A model generated the notes under the pieces. That model saw nothing but the letters and a program-made list of their open reading frames with translations. It ran no database searches and was not told the DNA's origin. Below, in pieces: positions 1-8,798 of a stretch of 64,000 nucleotides of DNA; the stretch's first letter is position 1; the number at the start of each line of letters is the position of its first letter. The position numbers and the translations under genes were made by a program. The DNA comes from Sva-07 sp963716095 (GTDB lineage: Bacteria; Actinomycetota; Acidimicrobiia; Acidimicrobiales; Ilumatobacteraceae): positions 62,001-126,000 of the forward strand of contig CAVQSV010000005.1 in NCBI GenBank assembly GCA_963716095.1. Reading direction: 5' to 3'.

Positions 1-78
1 TTCCAGCCGGAATCAGTCGTCGTCACGCCGACGAAGCTACCGGTTCGGTTCGGGCGGGGGCGGGGCCGGAGTCGGCCG

Positions 79-886
79 TCAGGATTCGGGCGGTCCCTGG
101 ACGAGACGGTCGTAGGCGGCGGCGACGGGGGAGTGCTCGGACATCGCCTGCCACATCGACTCGATCCACCAGGTCGCCCCAGCGTTGCTTGTACGCGGCC
201 GGCGAGTGTTCGGACATCGTGCCCTCGACGATGATGTCGACGTCATCGCCCGGTCGGCTGTCGTCGAGCTGCGATCGCAGCTCGGCCACTTCGTCGAGGT
301 GCGGTTGCCGTGCGCCTCCTGCACCGTCGAGCACCTGTGGGATCACGCCGTCCCAGCGGGCGGCCCGAGCCATCGACTTCGGATGGCCGATCGCCCCGAC
401 ACACCAGATCGGCACTCGTGGCTGCTGCACGGTGTTGCCGATCGTGGGAAACTCGGTCGGCTCGACGGTGTAGTGCTTGCCGTCGTGGCGAAACGGCTGG
501 CCGCCCCACAGCCCGCAGGCGATGTCGAGACACTCGTCCATCAGTTCGGCCCTGGTGCGTCGGTCGCACTCTTCGCCGAAGGTGTCGAATCCCGAGTCGA
601 CTGCACCGAGGCCCACCGAGAGCGTGACCCGGCCTGCCGAGATGCGATCGACGGTGGCCACCTGGCTGGCGAGTTCCCACGGTCGTCGACGCGACGGCGG
701 GGTCAGCAGCGTGCCGAGGCGGATCTTCGACGTGCGGACCGCCGCGAGGCCGAGTGAGATCCACGCATCGACGCCCCACACCGGTTCCCACACGAACAGG
801 CCGTCCCATCCGGCCTCTTCGGCCGCGGCGGCGAGATCGCCGATGTCCTCGGCGTCCCCCCATGGGACTACGAACCCGAACTGCAT
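79..886 (-). CDS. LLM-class F420-dependent oxidoreductase (one frame break)
   Basis: Luciferase-like TIM-barrel oxidoreductase, expected to use reduced coenzyme F420 for hydride transfer. The N-terminus MQFGFVVPWGDAEDIGDLAA, the strand LGTLLTPPSRRRPWELA and the stretch DRISAGRVTLSVGLGA are typical of the family. The frame runs well to KQRWG, then the family-type ending ATWWIESMWQAM...LVQGPPES continues in the next frame and stops at 79; the break lies at the C run 177-180. Without correction the frame reads through to 23 with a low-complexity tail. The expected protein is about 268 aa. A TACGGT box lies 7 nt before the ATG. The substrate is unknown; the neighbouring catabolic genes run in the opposite direction. 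Confidence 0.8.
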
Positions 887-893
887 GTCCTCG

Positions 894-899
894 ACCGTA
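894..899 (-). promoter_or_regulatory. -10 box, leaderless type
   Basis: TACGGT on the minus strand, 7 nt before the ATG of the F420 oxidoreductase. There is no Shine-Dalgarno in between, so the transcript probably starts at or next to the start codon. Confidence 0.45.
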
Positions 900-984
900 G
901 ACCCTCACGTCAACTCGTGCACGCCGTCGAGTCGCAGGTGGTGGTCGAAAGGCGATCGTTGCTGATGGCTGTCCCGGCTGGGCC

Positions 985-990
985 TACAGT
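985..990 (+). promoter_or_regulatory. -10 box, leaderless type
   Basis: TACAGT, 6 nt before the ATG at 997, with no Shine-Dalgarno between them. Confidence 0.45.
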
Positions 991-996
991 CGCGCC

Positions 997-2136
997 ATGG
1001 CCAACGCCTCCACGATCGTCGACGCCGCACGCGATCTCGCTGAGCTGATCGAAGCCAACGCCGACGATGGCGAACGGATCCGTCGGCTGCCGCTCGCAAC
1101 CGTCAAAGAACTCAATGACGCCCAACTCCTCCGGATGTGCGTGCCGTCGGCCTACGGCGGACCCGAAGTGGATCCGGTGACCATGGTCGAGGCGATCGAA
1201 GCGGTCGCGCACAGCGATGGTGCAGCGGGCTGGTGCACGATGATCGCGTCGACGACATCGTCGATGGCATCGCTGTTGCCGGACGTGGCGGCGCGTGAGA
1301 TCTACGGCGACCCGACCTCGATCACCGGTGGCGTGTTTGCCCCGAACGGCAAGGGCGTTGCGACCTCGGTCGACGGCGTCGACGGATTCTCGGTCAGCGG
1401 CCGATGGGCCTGGGGGAGCGGAACGCAGCACTGCCGGTGGGTCCTCGGCGGCGCGTTGTGCGACGACGGGACGTTCCGACTGTGCTGGTTCCCGCAGTCG
1501 GAGGTCACGTTCCACGACACCTGGTACACCACCGGGATGCGGGGCTCGGGCTCGCTCGACTACTCGGTCACCGACGTCTTCGTGCCTGCCGAACGAACGA
1601 TCCAGCCGGCGGTGACACGTCCGGTCGTCAGCACCCCGCTGTCGCAGTTCCCCAACTTCACGCTCCTCGCCGCAGGTGTGTCAGCGGTGGGACTCGGCGT
1701 TGCCCGGCGCGCGATCGACGAACTCATCGATCTCGCCCAGGGCAAGAAGCCGCAGTACTCGTCGAAGACGCTCGCGCAGAGCAGCTTCACCCAGATCGAG
1801 TTGGCTCGGGCCGAGGCTCAGCTCCGCGCCGCCCGGGCGTTCCTGATCGATGAACTGCAATCGGCCTGGGACACCGCAGTGGCCGGTGACGACGTCACGG
1901 TGGCTGCCCGCACCGGGATCCGCCTCGCCGCCACCCATGCAGCAACGGTCGGCGCCGAGGTGGCCGACACCGCCTTCACGCTGGCCGGCGGCACGGCGGT
2001 GTACGACAGCAGCGTGCTCGGTCGCTGCCTCCGCGACGCCCACATCGTCACCCAGCACATCCAGACCGCACCAAAACTCAACGAGACGATCGGCAAGCTG
2101 CTGCTCGGCCTCGACGTCGACACGTCGATGTTCTGA
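997..2136 (+). CDS. Acyl-CoA dehydrogenase-fold flavoprotein (HsaA-like group)
   Basis: Flavin enzyme of the acyl-CoA dehydrogenase superfamily, 379 aa. The N-terminal helical domain (VKELNDAQLLRMCVPSAYGG, about residues 35-54), the middle beta domain (GFSVSGRWAWGSGTQHCRWV) and a C-terminal helical domain of the Acyl-CoA_dh_2 type (residues about 215-370, ending CLRDAHIVTQHIQTAPKLNE) are all visible. This C-terminal type is found in two-component flavin monooxygenases such as HsaA and in related dehydrogenases, so the reaction could be hydroxylation or dehydrogenation. It starts a compact same-strand run with a crotonase-fold protein, a nitroreductase and a P450; the next gene follows after 11 nt. 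Start chosen at the ATG with a TACAGT box 6 nt upstream. Confidence 0.82.
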   Translation: MANASTIVDAARDLAELIEANADDGERIRRLPLATVKELNDAQLLRMCVPSAYGGPEVDPVTMVEAIEAVAHSDGAAGWCTMIASTTSSMASLLPDVAAREIYGDPTSITGGVFAPNGKGVATSVDGVDGFSVSGRWAWGSGTQHCRWVLGGALCDDGTFRLCWFPQSEVTFHDTWYTTGMRGSGSLDYSVTDVFVPAERTIQPAVTRPVVSTPLSQFPNFTLLAAGVSAVGLGVARRAIDELIDLAQGKKPQYSSKTLAQSSFTQIELARAEAQLRAARAFLIDELQSAWDTAVAGDDVTVAARTGIRLAATHAATVGAEVADTAFTLAGGTAVYDSSVLGRCLRDAHIVTQHIQTAPKLNETIGKLLLGLDVDTSMF

Positions 2137-2147
2137 TCGGACCGCTG

Positions 2148-2927
2148 ATGGACACGATCACCACTCAACGCGACGGCGACCTGCTGATCGTCACGATCGA
2201 CCACCCGACTTCTGCGATGAACGCCGTCGACGAGCAGTTGCACCACGACCTGTGGTTGCTGTTCCGTGAGCTGGCGAGCGAGAGCGACGCTCGTGCGGTG
2301 CTGCTCACCGGTTCGGGGCGAGCGTTCTCCGCAGGCGGCGACATGTCGTGGTTCCCACAGTTGCGCAGCCCCGAACGGTTGCATGCGTTGCGTCGAGAAG
2401 GCAAGCAGCTGATCTGGAACCTGCTCGACGTCGAGGTGCCGATCGTGTGTGCGCTCAACGGCCCGGCCGTCGGCCTCGGCGCGTCCATTGCGTTGCTGTG
2501 CGACGTGATCGTGATGGCCGACAACGCCACGATCGTCGACCCGCACGTCCAAGTCGGCCTCGTCGCCGGCGACGGTGGCGCAGCGATCTGGCCGCTCCTG
2601 CTCGGACCTCTCGCGGCGAAGCGCCACCTGCTGCTCGGCGATCCGCTGCGCGCCGACGATGCACTGCGCATGGGGGTCGCTGCCGAGGTGTGCGCCGCCG
2701 CCGACGTCGCCGACGTCGGGCGCAGCTGGGCATCTCGCCTCGCGGCGCAGGCGCCGCTCGCTGTCCAGGCGACGAAGCTGGCAGTGAACGCTCAGGTCAA
2801 GCAGGCGTTGCTCACCAGCTTCGATGTGTCGATGGCGTTGGAGATGAGCTGCTTCCACTCTGCCGATCACGCCGAGGCGGTCAGCGCCTTCGTCGACAAA
2901 CGCACCCCGAACTTCGAAGGACGATGA
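2148..2927 (+). CDS. Enoyl-CoA hydratase/isomerase (crotonase) family protein
   Basis: Crotonase-fold protein, 259 aa. The CoA-binding and oxyanion-hole segments are clear: GRAFSAGGDMSWF and NGPAVGLGASIALLCDVIVMAD. Aligned by eye to rat enoyl-CoA hydratase, both catalytic glutamates appear replaced (His in VDPHVQVG and Arg in AAKRHLLLGD). A classical hydratase reaction is therefore doubtful; an isomerase, hydrolase or lyase role is possible. It probably acts with the upstream flavoenzyme on a CoA thioester. Its stop overlaps an upstream in-frame ATG of the nitroreductase (ATGA, 2924-2927), so the two are translationally linked. Confidence 0.8.
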   Translation: MDTITTQRDGDLLIVTIDHPTSAMNAVDEQLHHDLWLLFRELASESDARAVLLTGSGRAFSAGGDMSWFPQLRSPERLHALRREGKQLIWNLLDVEVPIVCALNGPAVGLGASIALLCDVIVMADNATIVDPHVQVGLVAGDGGAAIWPLLLGPLAAKRHLLLGDPLRADDALRMGVAAEVCAAADVADVGRSWASRLAAQAPLAVQATKLAVNAQVKQALLTSFDVSMALEMSCFHSADHAEAVSAFVDKRTPNFEGR

Positions 2928-2938
2928 GGCGAACGACC

Positions 2939-3637
2939 ATGAACCAACAGCAGATCCACCAGGCCGGGATCGACGCCATCGAGGCGCTGATGACCACACG
3001 GGCCATTCGCCGATTCAGCGACGAACCGGTCACCGACGACGAGATCGCGGTCTGCCTGCGGGCGGCTCAGCAAGCGCCGAGCGGCGGCAATGTGCAGCCC
3101 CAGCAGTACGTCGTGGTCACCGAACCGGAGCGCAAGGCCGTGATCGCCGAGCTGTACCGCTCGTCGTTCGACCGGTACGAGAAGTCGCTGCCGGACGCGT
3201 CGGCGTTCCGCGACGAGGCCCAGGCCGAGTCGTGGCGCAAGACCCGTGCTGCGAGCCGCCATCTCGCCGACCATGTGCAGGATGCGCCCGCGATCGTGTT
3301 CTTTCTCCAACCGATCATCCCGTGGACCCCGTCCGACGAGGAGGGGCCGATGGACATCGGTCGGCTCGACGCCAGCGTGTACCCGGCGGTGCAGAACTTC
3401 TGCGTGGCCGCACGCGCGCTCGGAATCGGGACGTCGCTCACGACGGTGATCCGCATCAACGCCGCCGAGACGCTGGCAGCGCTCGGGGTGCCGGCGAACG
3501 ACGATGGCAGCCCACGGTTCGAGATCGCGGCGTGCATTCCCATGGGCCGTCCGGCCGGCAATTTCGGCGTGGCCCCGCGCAAACCCGCGAGCGCCGTGAC
3601 CCACTGGAACACCTTCGGCGACCGCCGCCGCGACTGA
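2939..3637 (+). CDS. Nitroreductase family protein
   Basis: FMN-dependent nitroreductase-fold oxidoreductase, about 232 aa. The start TTRAIRRFSDEPVTDDEI, then LRAAQQAPSGGNVQPQQYVVV, is the family FMN-binding signature; the middle segment LDASVYPAVQNFCVAARALGIGT and the ending IPMGRPAGNFG are also typical. The ATG at 2939 is preferred because GAGG lies about 9 nt before it; an in-frame ATG at 2924 overlaps the stop of the crotonase gene. It may reduce a quinone, nitro compound or unsaturated intermediate made by its neighbours; the actual substrate cannot be read from sequence. A perfect hairpin follows the stop. Confidence 0.85.
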   Translation: MNQQQIHQAGIDAIEALMTTRAIRRFSDEPVTDDEIAVCLRAAQQAPSGGNVQPQQYVVVTEPERKAVIAELYRSSFDRYEKSLPDASAFRDEAQAESWRKTRAASRHLADHVQDAPAIVFFLQPIIPWTPSDEEGPMDIGRLDASVYPAVQNFCVAARALGIGTSLTTVIRINAAETLAALGVPANDDGSPRFEIAACIPMGRPAGNFGVAPRKPASAVTHWNTFGDRRRD

Positions 3638-3641
3638 CCTC

Positions 3642-3674
3642 GCGGTTCCCCGTGCCCAGGGCACGGGGAACCGC
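3642..3674. repeat. Hairpin repeat family A, copy 1
   Basis: Perfect palindrome with 16-bp arms around a single A, GCGGTTCCCCGTGCCC at the left. It lies 4 nt after the nitroreductase stop and 24 nt before the P450 start. Three more copies occur in the window, each after a gene. No T run follows, so termination would not be classical. Confidence 0.8.
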
Positions 3675-3698
3675 CAGGTGGTCTGCGACGATGTGGCG

Positions 3699-4892
3699 AT
3701 GACCGCCACCGAGACCGATCGCCTCGTCGTCGACCTGCTCGACCCGTTCCTCTACCAGCGCAACCCTCATGACGTGTGGGCCTGGATGCGCGCCAACGAA
3801 CCGGTGTACCGAGACGACCGCAACGGGCTGTGGGCGGTGACCCGCCACGCCGACCTGATGGACGTCGAGCGTCGATCGACGGTGTTTCTGTCCGGCCAGG
3901 GCTATCGGGCGCTGTGGTCGCCCGAGGAGATCAACATGATCGCCCAGGACGACCCGCGCCACCGTCAACAGCGCATGCTCGTGCAACCCAAGCTCACCGG
4001 CAGGTCGGTGGCGCAACGTCAGGCCGAGATCGTCGCGCTCGTCGGCGAACTGATCGACGACGCGCTCGCTGCGGGCGACGAGATGGACGTGATCGAGGCG
4101 CTTGCCGGACAACTCCCGGCTCGCTTCACCGCTCGGATCCTCGGATTCCCCGAGGAGATGTGGCCGCAGATCAAGTCGTGGTCCGAACGGCTGATGCGCA
4201 CCGACGACCGCGACCGCAGCGGCGAGTCGTTCCGCGACTTCTTTGCGGCCAACATGGAGTTCGTCGGAGTTCTCGGCGAGATCGCACCGCAGAAGATGGC
4301 TGAACCGGGCGACGATCTGATCAGCACGTGGCTCCACGCAACGATCGACGGCGAACCGCTGCCGCCGCAGGCGATCGTCCACGAGGTCGGCCTGTTCATC
4401 GCCGGTGGTGCCGAGACCACCCGCACCGCGATCAGCCACGGCCTCCACGCCTTCAGCGAGCATCCCGATCAGTGGGAGGCGATGGCTGCCGATCCCGACC
4501 TGGTTCCGGGCGCCGTCGAGGAAGTGCTGCGATGGGTGACGCCGCTCAACAACTTCTTCCGCCGCGCGGCCGCTGATGATCGCATCGGTGACCAGCCCGT
4601 CGAGCGCGGTGACCGGATCATCCTGCTGTACCCGTCGGCCAACCGTGACGAAGCGGTGTTCGACGATCCGTTCGCGTTCGACATCCGTCGCGATCCGAAT
4701 CCACACGTGGCGTTCGGGTTCGGTACCCACCTGTGCATCGGCACCCACGTGGCGCGGGCGTCGCTGGCGGCGGTGTTCGGTCAGCTGAGCCAGCGCGTCA
4801 GCGAGCTCCGAGTCGTCGAGGAACCGGTCGTCGAGGCGAACATCTTCGCCCGTGCGGTGAAGTCGTTTCGGCTGGGCTACACCGTGCGGTAG
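3699..4892 (+). CDS. Cytochrome P450
   Basis: Heme monooxygenase of the soluble bacterial type, 397 aa. Landmarks: I-helix oxygen-binding motif AGGAETTR (235-242), ExxR pair E275/R278 in EEVLRW, and heme-binding FGFGTHLCIG with the axial Cys346. There is no membrane anchor. It should need a ferredoxin partner, and none is encoded nearby. Start: ATG 3699; an in-frame GTG at 3678 lies directly against the hairpin repeat and is unlikely. It closes the flavoenzyme-crotonase-nitroreductase run, which suggests hydroxylation of a lipid-, steroid- or terpenoid-like compound; that is inference from context. Confidence 0.93.
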   Translation: MTATETDRLVVDLLDPFLYQRNPHDVWAWMRANEPVYRDDRNGLWAVTRHADLMDVERRSTVFLSGQGYRALWSPEEINMIAQDDPRHRQQRMLVQPKLTGRSVAQRQAEIVALVGELIDDALAAGDEMDVIEALAGQLPARFTARILGFPEEMWPQIKSWSERLMRTDDRDRSGESFRDFFAANMEFVGVLGEIAPQKMAEPGDDLISTWLHATIDGEPLPPQAIVHEVGLFIAGGAETTRTAISHGLHAFSEHPDQWEAMAADPDLVPGAVEEVLRWVTPLNNFFRRAAADDRIGDQPVERGDRIILLYPSANRDEAVFDDPFAFDIRRDPNPHVAFGFGTHLCIGTHVARASLAAVFGQLSQRVSELRVVEEPVVEANIFARAVKSFRLGYTVR

Positions 4893-5034
4893 CCCGATAC
4901 TGCACACCTGTTGTCCGATGAGGTCGCGGCATTCGGACTGCTCGCGAGGGTCTCGCGGATGATTCTCCGTCGCGGCGCCCGAGCCTTCGAGTGAAGCATT
5001 CGACACGTGACGCTCGAGGGGGGAGACTGACATC

Positions 5035-5343
5035 GTGGAGTTGCCTGCCGGTTTGCGGTTCGTGCGGAGCACCTCGGTCTTCGATCAACACTCGGTGCCT
5101 GCAGGACTGCTCGCTGCGCATCGCGTCAGCGAGGGTGTGTGGGGACGTCTCGTCGTGGTCTCGGGCCAACTCGACTTCGTGTTCGAGGACGCCACGCAGG
5201 CGGCGCTCCGTGACCAGTCGGAACGCCGCACGGTTCGTGCGGGAGACGTGCAGGTGATTCCGCCCGGCGAACTCCATCACGTCGAGGTCGACGGTCCCGT
5301 CGAGTTCCACGTCGAGTTCCATCGGGCCGAAGCGAGCCCGTGA
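5035..5343 (+). CDS. DUF1971 (TehB-like) cupin protein
   Basis: Small single-domain cupin, 102 aa, matching the DUF1971 pattern: LPAGLRFVRSTSVFDQHSVP at the N-terminus, WGRLVVVSGQLDF, and VIPPGELHHVEVDGPVEFHV at the end. This domain is found alone or fused to the tellurite-resistance methyltransferase TehB; stand-alone members have no firm function. The GTG start is preceded by a G-rich Shine-Dalgarno (GGGGGGAGA) about 8 nt upstream. The next gene is convergent. Confidence 0.8.
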   Translation: MELPAGLRFVRSTSVFDQHSVPAGLLAAHRVSEGVWGRLVVVSGQLDFVFEDATQAALRDQSERRTVRAGDVQVIPPGELHHVEVDGPVEFHVEFHRAEASP

Positions 5344-5418
5344 TCGGGCGCGATGGAAGCGTCGACCGAGTGGTACATCTGATGTCTGCCGACGAGGTCG
5401 ATCGGACCAAACCGCTGA

Positions 5419-6729
5419 TCATCGAACGGCCGGGCGCAGGACGGCAGCCGGATACATCCAGTTCGCACGGGGATGGTCGACCTCGGGGCCGAGATGGCAG
5501 TAGGCAGCGAATGCCTGGTCGGCTTCGACGAACGCAAACGCCATCGTTCGTTCGGCCTGGGGTGGCACCGGGCGGAACCCGCCCCAGTCGACCCAGTCGG
5601 GGTCGTCGACCCCGAGGTCACCATCTCCGGCGAGCACCAACTCCTCGGTCCAGGCCGCGTCGGTGCGGATGCTCACGAGCGCGAACTGCACCTCGTGGTC
5701 CGTGCGGTTCTGCAACAGGATCGTGATGGCACGGTCGGTCGGCCACGTCGCTGGCCCGTCGTACGCGCACACCTCTGCGTCGTCGAAGCTCATCGTTGCT
5801 TCGGGCGGACCGTCGGGCCACCACTCGGTCTCGGACACGCCATGCACGATCGCCGAGATCCGGTCGGCGGTGAATTGGCCAACGACGCCGTCGATGTCGA
5901 GCGGGGTGGCGTGGTCGGTGTCGGTGGTGAGCAGCTCGGCATCGATGCCAGCGCTGCGCAGATGGTCGATGAGCACCGCCGAGTCGAACACGTTCAAGGT
6001 GGTGTCGTTGTGGCCATGGAGCAGCCGCACCTCGAGGTCGAGGTTGGTCGGCTCCAGGCCGAGTACGTCGTAGGGGGCGTAGATGTCACCGTGTGGCAGG
6101 GAGTACTGGTACCAGCCTCGGTAGTCGCCAGCCAGCCCGATGAACCGGTTGGGTTGGTGGTCGACGTCCGCATTGCAGTCGATGCCGGGCCACGGCGGCT
6201 CGTCCACGATGGCCACCCGAGCCCCGATCATGCCTCCCCCCGAGTGACCGACGACCGTGAGGTCGGCGGGGTCGCCGCCGAGGTCGGTGGCTGTCGTCTT
6301 GATGCTGCGCAACGTGCAGATCACGGCCTCCGATTGCATCCGGTAGAGCTCGCCGCCCTGCTCCTCGGGGAACTGCTCGACCTGGTCGATCACGGGCCAA
6401 GCCGGAACGTACACCAGCGCTCCGTCGTCGGCGACGGCGGATGCCAGCTCTGCCATCCGACTGCGGTCGTTCGCCGTCCCGTGGAGCATCACGACCACCG
6501 GCACCGCGCCATCCCCGGCAACGGGGAGATAGATGTCGGTGTCGCTTCCGCCCACGTCGACGTCGAGGAGCACCCGCGCATCGGCGACGTCGGATCCAGA
6601 CGAGATGGATCCTGACGAGGCTGCGCCAGTCGAGGGGGTGCCAGGCGAGGGGCTGTCGCCTTCCGAGTGACAGGCGGCGACGCCCGCTGCGATGATGACC
6701 GCAGCGAGGAACATCTCACGCGTCTTCAT
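5419..6729 (-). CDS. Secreted lipoprotein with alpha/beta-hydrolase domain
   Basis: Exported lipoprotein, 436 aa. A short signal peptide ends in the lipobox AAGVAAC (Cys20), followed by a Ser/Gly/Pro-rich linker (21-50). The hydrolase domain has oxyanion HG (83-84), nucleophile elbow GHSGGG with Ser163, and likely Asp242 (HGHND) and His273 (TDHATP) completing the triad. A C-terminal segment of about 120 residues (from about 315) has no recognised fold and may be a beta-sandwich. It resembles polyhydroxybutyrate depolymerase/feruloyl esterase-like secreted esterases. The substrate is unknown. It is transcribed away from the acyl-CoA ligase. Confidence 0.8.
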   Translation of the reverse strand: MKTREMFLAAVIIAAGVAACHSEGDSPSPGTPSTGAASSGSISSGSDVADARVLLDVDVGGSDTDIYLPVAGDGAVPVVVMLHGTANDRSRMAELASAVADDGALVYVPAWPVIDQVEQFPEEQGGELYRMQSEAVICTLRSIKTTATDLGGDPADLTVVGHSGGGMIGARVAIVDEPPWPGIDCNADVDHQPNRFIGLAGDYRGWYQYSLPHGDIYAPYDVLGLEPTNLDLEVRLLHGHNDTTLNVFDSAVLIDHLRSAGIDAELLTTDTDHATPLDIDGVVGQFTADRISAIVHGVSETEWWPDGPPEATMSFDDAEVCAYDGPATWPTDRAITILLQNRTDHEVQFALVSIRTDAAWTEELVLAGDGDLGVDDPDWVDWGGFRPVPPQAERTMAFAFVEADQAFAAYCHLGPEVDHPRANWMYPAAVLRPAVR

Positions 6730-6839
6730 ACATCGACCATCTCGCCCAACGACGCAGCCGACAAGAGGCGTTGGTCAGGGTGGCGCAGATCGTCTACCGA
6801 CCGCGTCGACAGGCGGTTTCCCTCGTCGAGAGGCTGAAC

Positions 6840-6845
6840 TATGTT
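6840..6845 (+). promoter_or_regulatory. -10 box, leaderless type
   Basis: TATGTT, 8 nt before the ATG of the acyl-CoA ligase at 6854; no Shine-Dalgarno intervenes. Confidence 0.45.
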
Positions 6846-6853
6846 GCGCCGTC

Positions 6854-8419
6854 ATGGGGGACATCACGAATCTGGCAGGGGTCATCCGAGTGCACGGCGA
6901 GGCGCAGGGTGACAAGACCGCACTGATCCTCGGTGACCGATCGCTGAGCTGGTCGGAGTTGCGGGGTCGATCAGCGCAGGTCGCGCAGGGCCTGTTGGCC
7001 GCTGGGGTCGGTCAGCAGGAGCGGGTTGCGTTCCTCGACAAGAACGGCTTCGAGCACTTCGAGGTGATGTTCGGTGCCGCGATGATCAACGCAGTGTGCG
7101 TCGACGTCAACTGGCGCCTGGCTGCGCCCGAGGTCGAGTTCGTCGTCAACGACACCGAGGCCAAGGTGCTCGTCGTCGGCCCCGACTTCGTGCCGATCCT
7201 CGATGCGATCGCCGACAACCTGACGCACGTCACCACCGTGCTCGTCATCGGCGGCCACGAACGATTCCGCGACTACGAGGAATGGGTCACGACGTTCGAC
7301 CCGATCGATCCCGGCATCGAGTCCACGCTCGACGATGTCGCGTTCCAGCTCTATTCCTCGGGCACGACCGGACGCCCCAAGGGCGTGATGCTCACCAACG
7401 CCAACTTCTTCAGCCTGTTGCCGATGGCGAAGGAACTGTGGGAGCTGACGCCCGACTCGGTCAACCTCGTCGCGATGCCGCTGTTCCACATCGCAGGTGG
7501 CGGCTGGGCGGTCGCCGGCATGTACGAAGGCTGTACGTCGATCATCTTCCGCGATCTCGACCCGGTGGCGCTCGTCTCGACGATCGCCGAGCACCGGGTC
7601 ACCCATGCGCTGCTCGTTCCGGTCGCGCTGCAGTTCGTGCTGCTGGTGCCGGGCGTCGAGGACGCCGATTTCTCCAGCCTCGAGGTGATGGTCTACGGCG
7701 CATCACCGATCAGCGAGGACGTGTTGTCGAAGTGCGTCGAGTTGTTCAAGCCGTGCAAGTTCTGGCAGGCCTACGGGTTGACCGAGACCACCGGCGGTGT
7801 CGTCAATCTGCCGCCGGAGGATCATGACCCGGACTCCGCCAACAAGCATCGCCTCCGTTCCTGTGGCGTGCCAGGGCCTGGTGTCGAGTTGCGGATCGTC
7901 GGTGACGAGGGTGTCGACTGCGAGACCGGCGCGGTCGGCGAGATCTGGGTGCGGTCGCCGCAGGTCATGAAGGGCTACTGGAACATGCCCGAGGCGACCG
8001 CCGAGGCCGTGACGCCCGACGGATGGTTCAAGACCGGCGACGCCGGCTACGTCGACGCCGACGGGTACGTCTACATCCACGACCGCGTCAAGGACATGAT
8101 CGTGTCGGGCGGGGAGAACGTCTATCCCGCCGAGGTCGAGAACGTCCTGATGGCCCACCCGGGCATCGCGGACGTCGCCGTGATCGGCGTTCCGCACGAG
8201 AAGTGGGGCGAGACCGCGAAGGCGATCGTCGTCAGAGCACCAGACTCCGAGGTCACCGAGGACGACATCATCGCCTATGCCAGAGAACGGCTGGCCACCT
8301 ACAAGTGCCCGACCAGCGTCGACTGGACCGACATGCTGCCCCGCAACCCCAGCGGCAAGATCTTGAAGAAGGACCTCCGCGAACCGTTCTGGGTGGGCCA
8401 CGAACGACGCGTCGGGTAG
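6854..8419 (+). CDS. Acyl-CoA synthetase (AMP-forming, FadD/class I adenylating)
   Basis: ATP-dependent acid-CoA ligase, 521 aa. Adenylation motifs are complete: YSSGTTGRPKGVMLTNAN (P-loop), YGLTETTG, GWFKTGDAGYVDADGY, the hinge DRVKDMIVSGGENVYPAEVE, and the catalytic lysine in NPSGKILKKDLR. It activates a carboxylic acid, probably a fatty or aromatic acid, for CoA-dependent catabolism, which fits the upstream enzymes. Start set at ATG 6854, where family homology begins and a TATGTT box lies 8 nt upstream; longer in-frame extensions lack homology. Confidence 0.9.
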   Translation: MGDITNLAGVIRVHGEAQGDKTALILGDRSLSWSELRGRSAQVAQGLLAAGVGQQERVAFLDKNGFEHFEVMFGAAMINAVCVDVNWRLAAPEVEFVVNDTEAKVLVVGPDFVPILDAIADNLTHVTTVLVIGGHERFRDYEEWVTTFDPIDPGIESTLDDVAFQLYSSGTTGRPKGVMLTNANFFSLLPMAKELWELTPDSVNLVAMPLFHIAGGGWAVAGMYEGCTSIIFRDLDPVALVSTIAEHRVTHALLVPVALQFVLLVPGVEDADFSSLEVMVYGASPISEDVLSKCVELFKPCKFWQAYGLTETTGGVVNLPPEDHDPDSANKHRLRSCGVPGPGVELRIVGDEGVDCETGAVGEIWVRSPQVMKGYWNMPEATAEAVTPDGWFKTGDAGYVDADGYVYIHDRVKDMIVSGGENVYPAEVENVLMAHPGIADVAVIGVPHEKWGETAKAIVVRAPDSEVTEDDIIAYARERLATYKCPTSVDWTDMLPRNPSGKILKKDLREPFWVGHERRVG

Positions 8420-8426
8420 CCGGCGA

Positions 8427-8673
8427 TCAGGCGACCGGCTTCCCCTGGTCGTCGACATCGAACACCCGGACTCGTTCCCCGGAGGGGACAGCCTGGCGGG
8501 CGGCGTCGACCGCCTCGGGGTCGTCGACGTGCAGCGCCACGACACCGCCGAGCACGGAGCGTCGAGCGGCATGGGTCGTCACGCCCTCGGGGTCGGCCTG
8601 GTTCCGGTCGGTGCGATCGGCCGAGCACGACCATGGTCGTGTCGGTGTCGTTGTCGGCGGCGCGAGGCGGCAC
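8427..8673 (-). pseudogene. Possible small unrecognised gene with a frame break
   Basis: Minus-strand translation gives a plausible short protein in two frames. MVVLGRS reads from a frame opened by a GTG at 8673; DRTDRNQADPEG, GVVALHVDDPEAVDAARQAV and RVRVFDVDDQGKPVA follow in the neighbouring frame and stop at 8427. The composition is protein-like, but I recognise no family. It could be a real gene of 75-90 codons with one indel, or a remnant. The rest of the 8420-8798 interval shows nothing else. Confidence 0.3.
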
Positions 8674-8798
8674 CGGTCGGGCTGTGCGTACCGTGGTGGT
8701 CTCGTGCGTTCATGACGCGGACGTACCCATCGCAGTGGACCGGCAAACTCGTGGTGGACTGTCGAACGTCGATCCGGTACACCCGGACCGATGGGCTC

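Noticed and set aside
1..78. C-terminal extension of the first F420 oxidoreductase to position 23
   Set aside because: The extension is low-complexity (Ala/Pro/Arg) and arises from the frame break. The family-like ending stops at 79.
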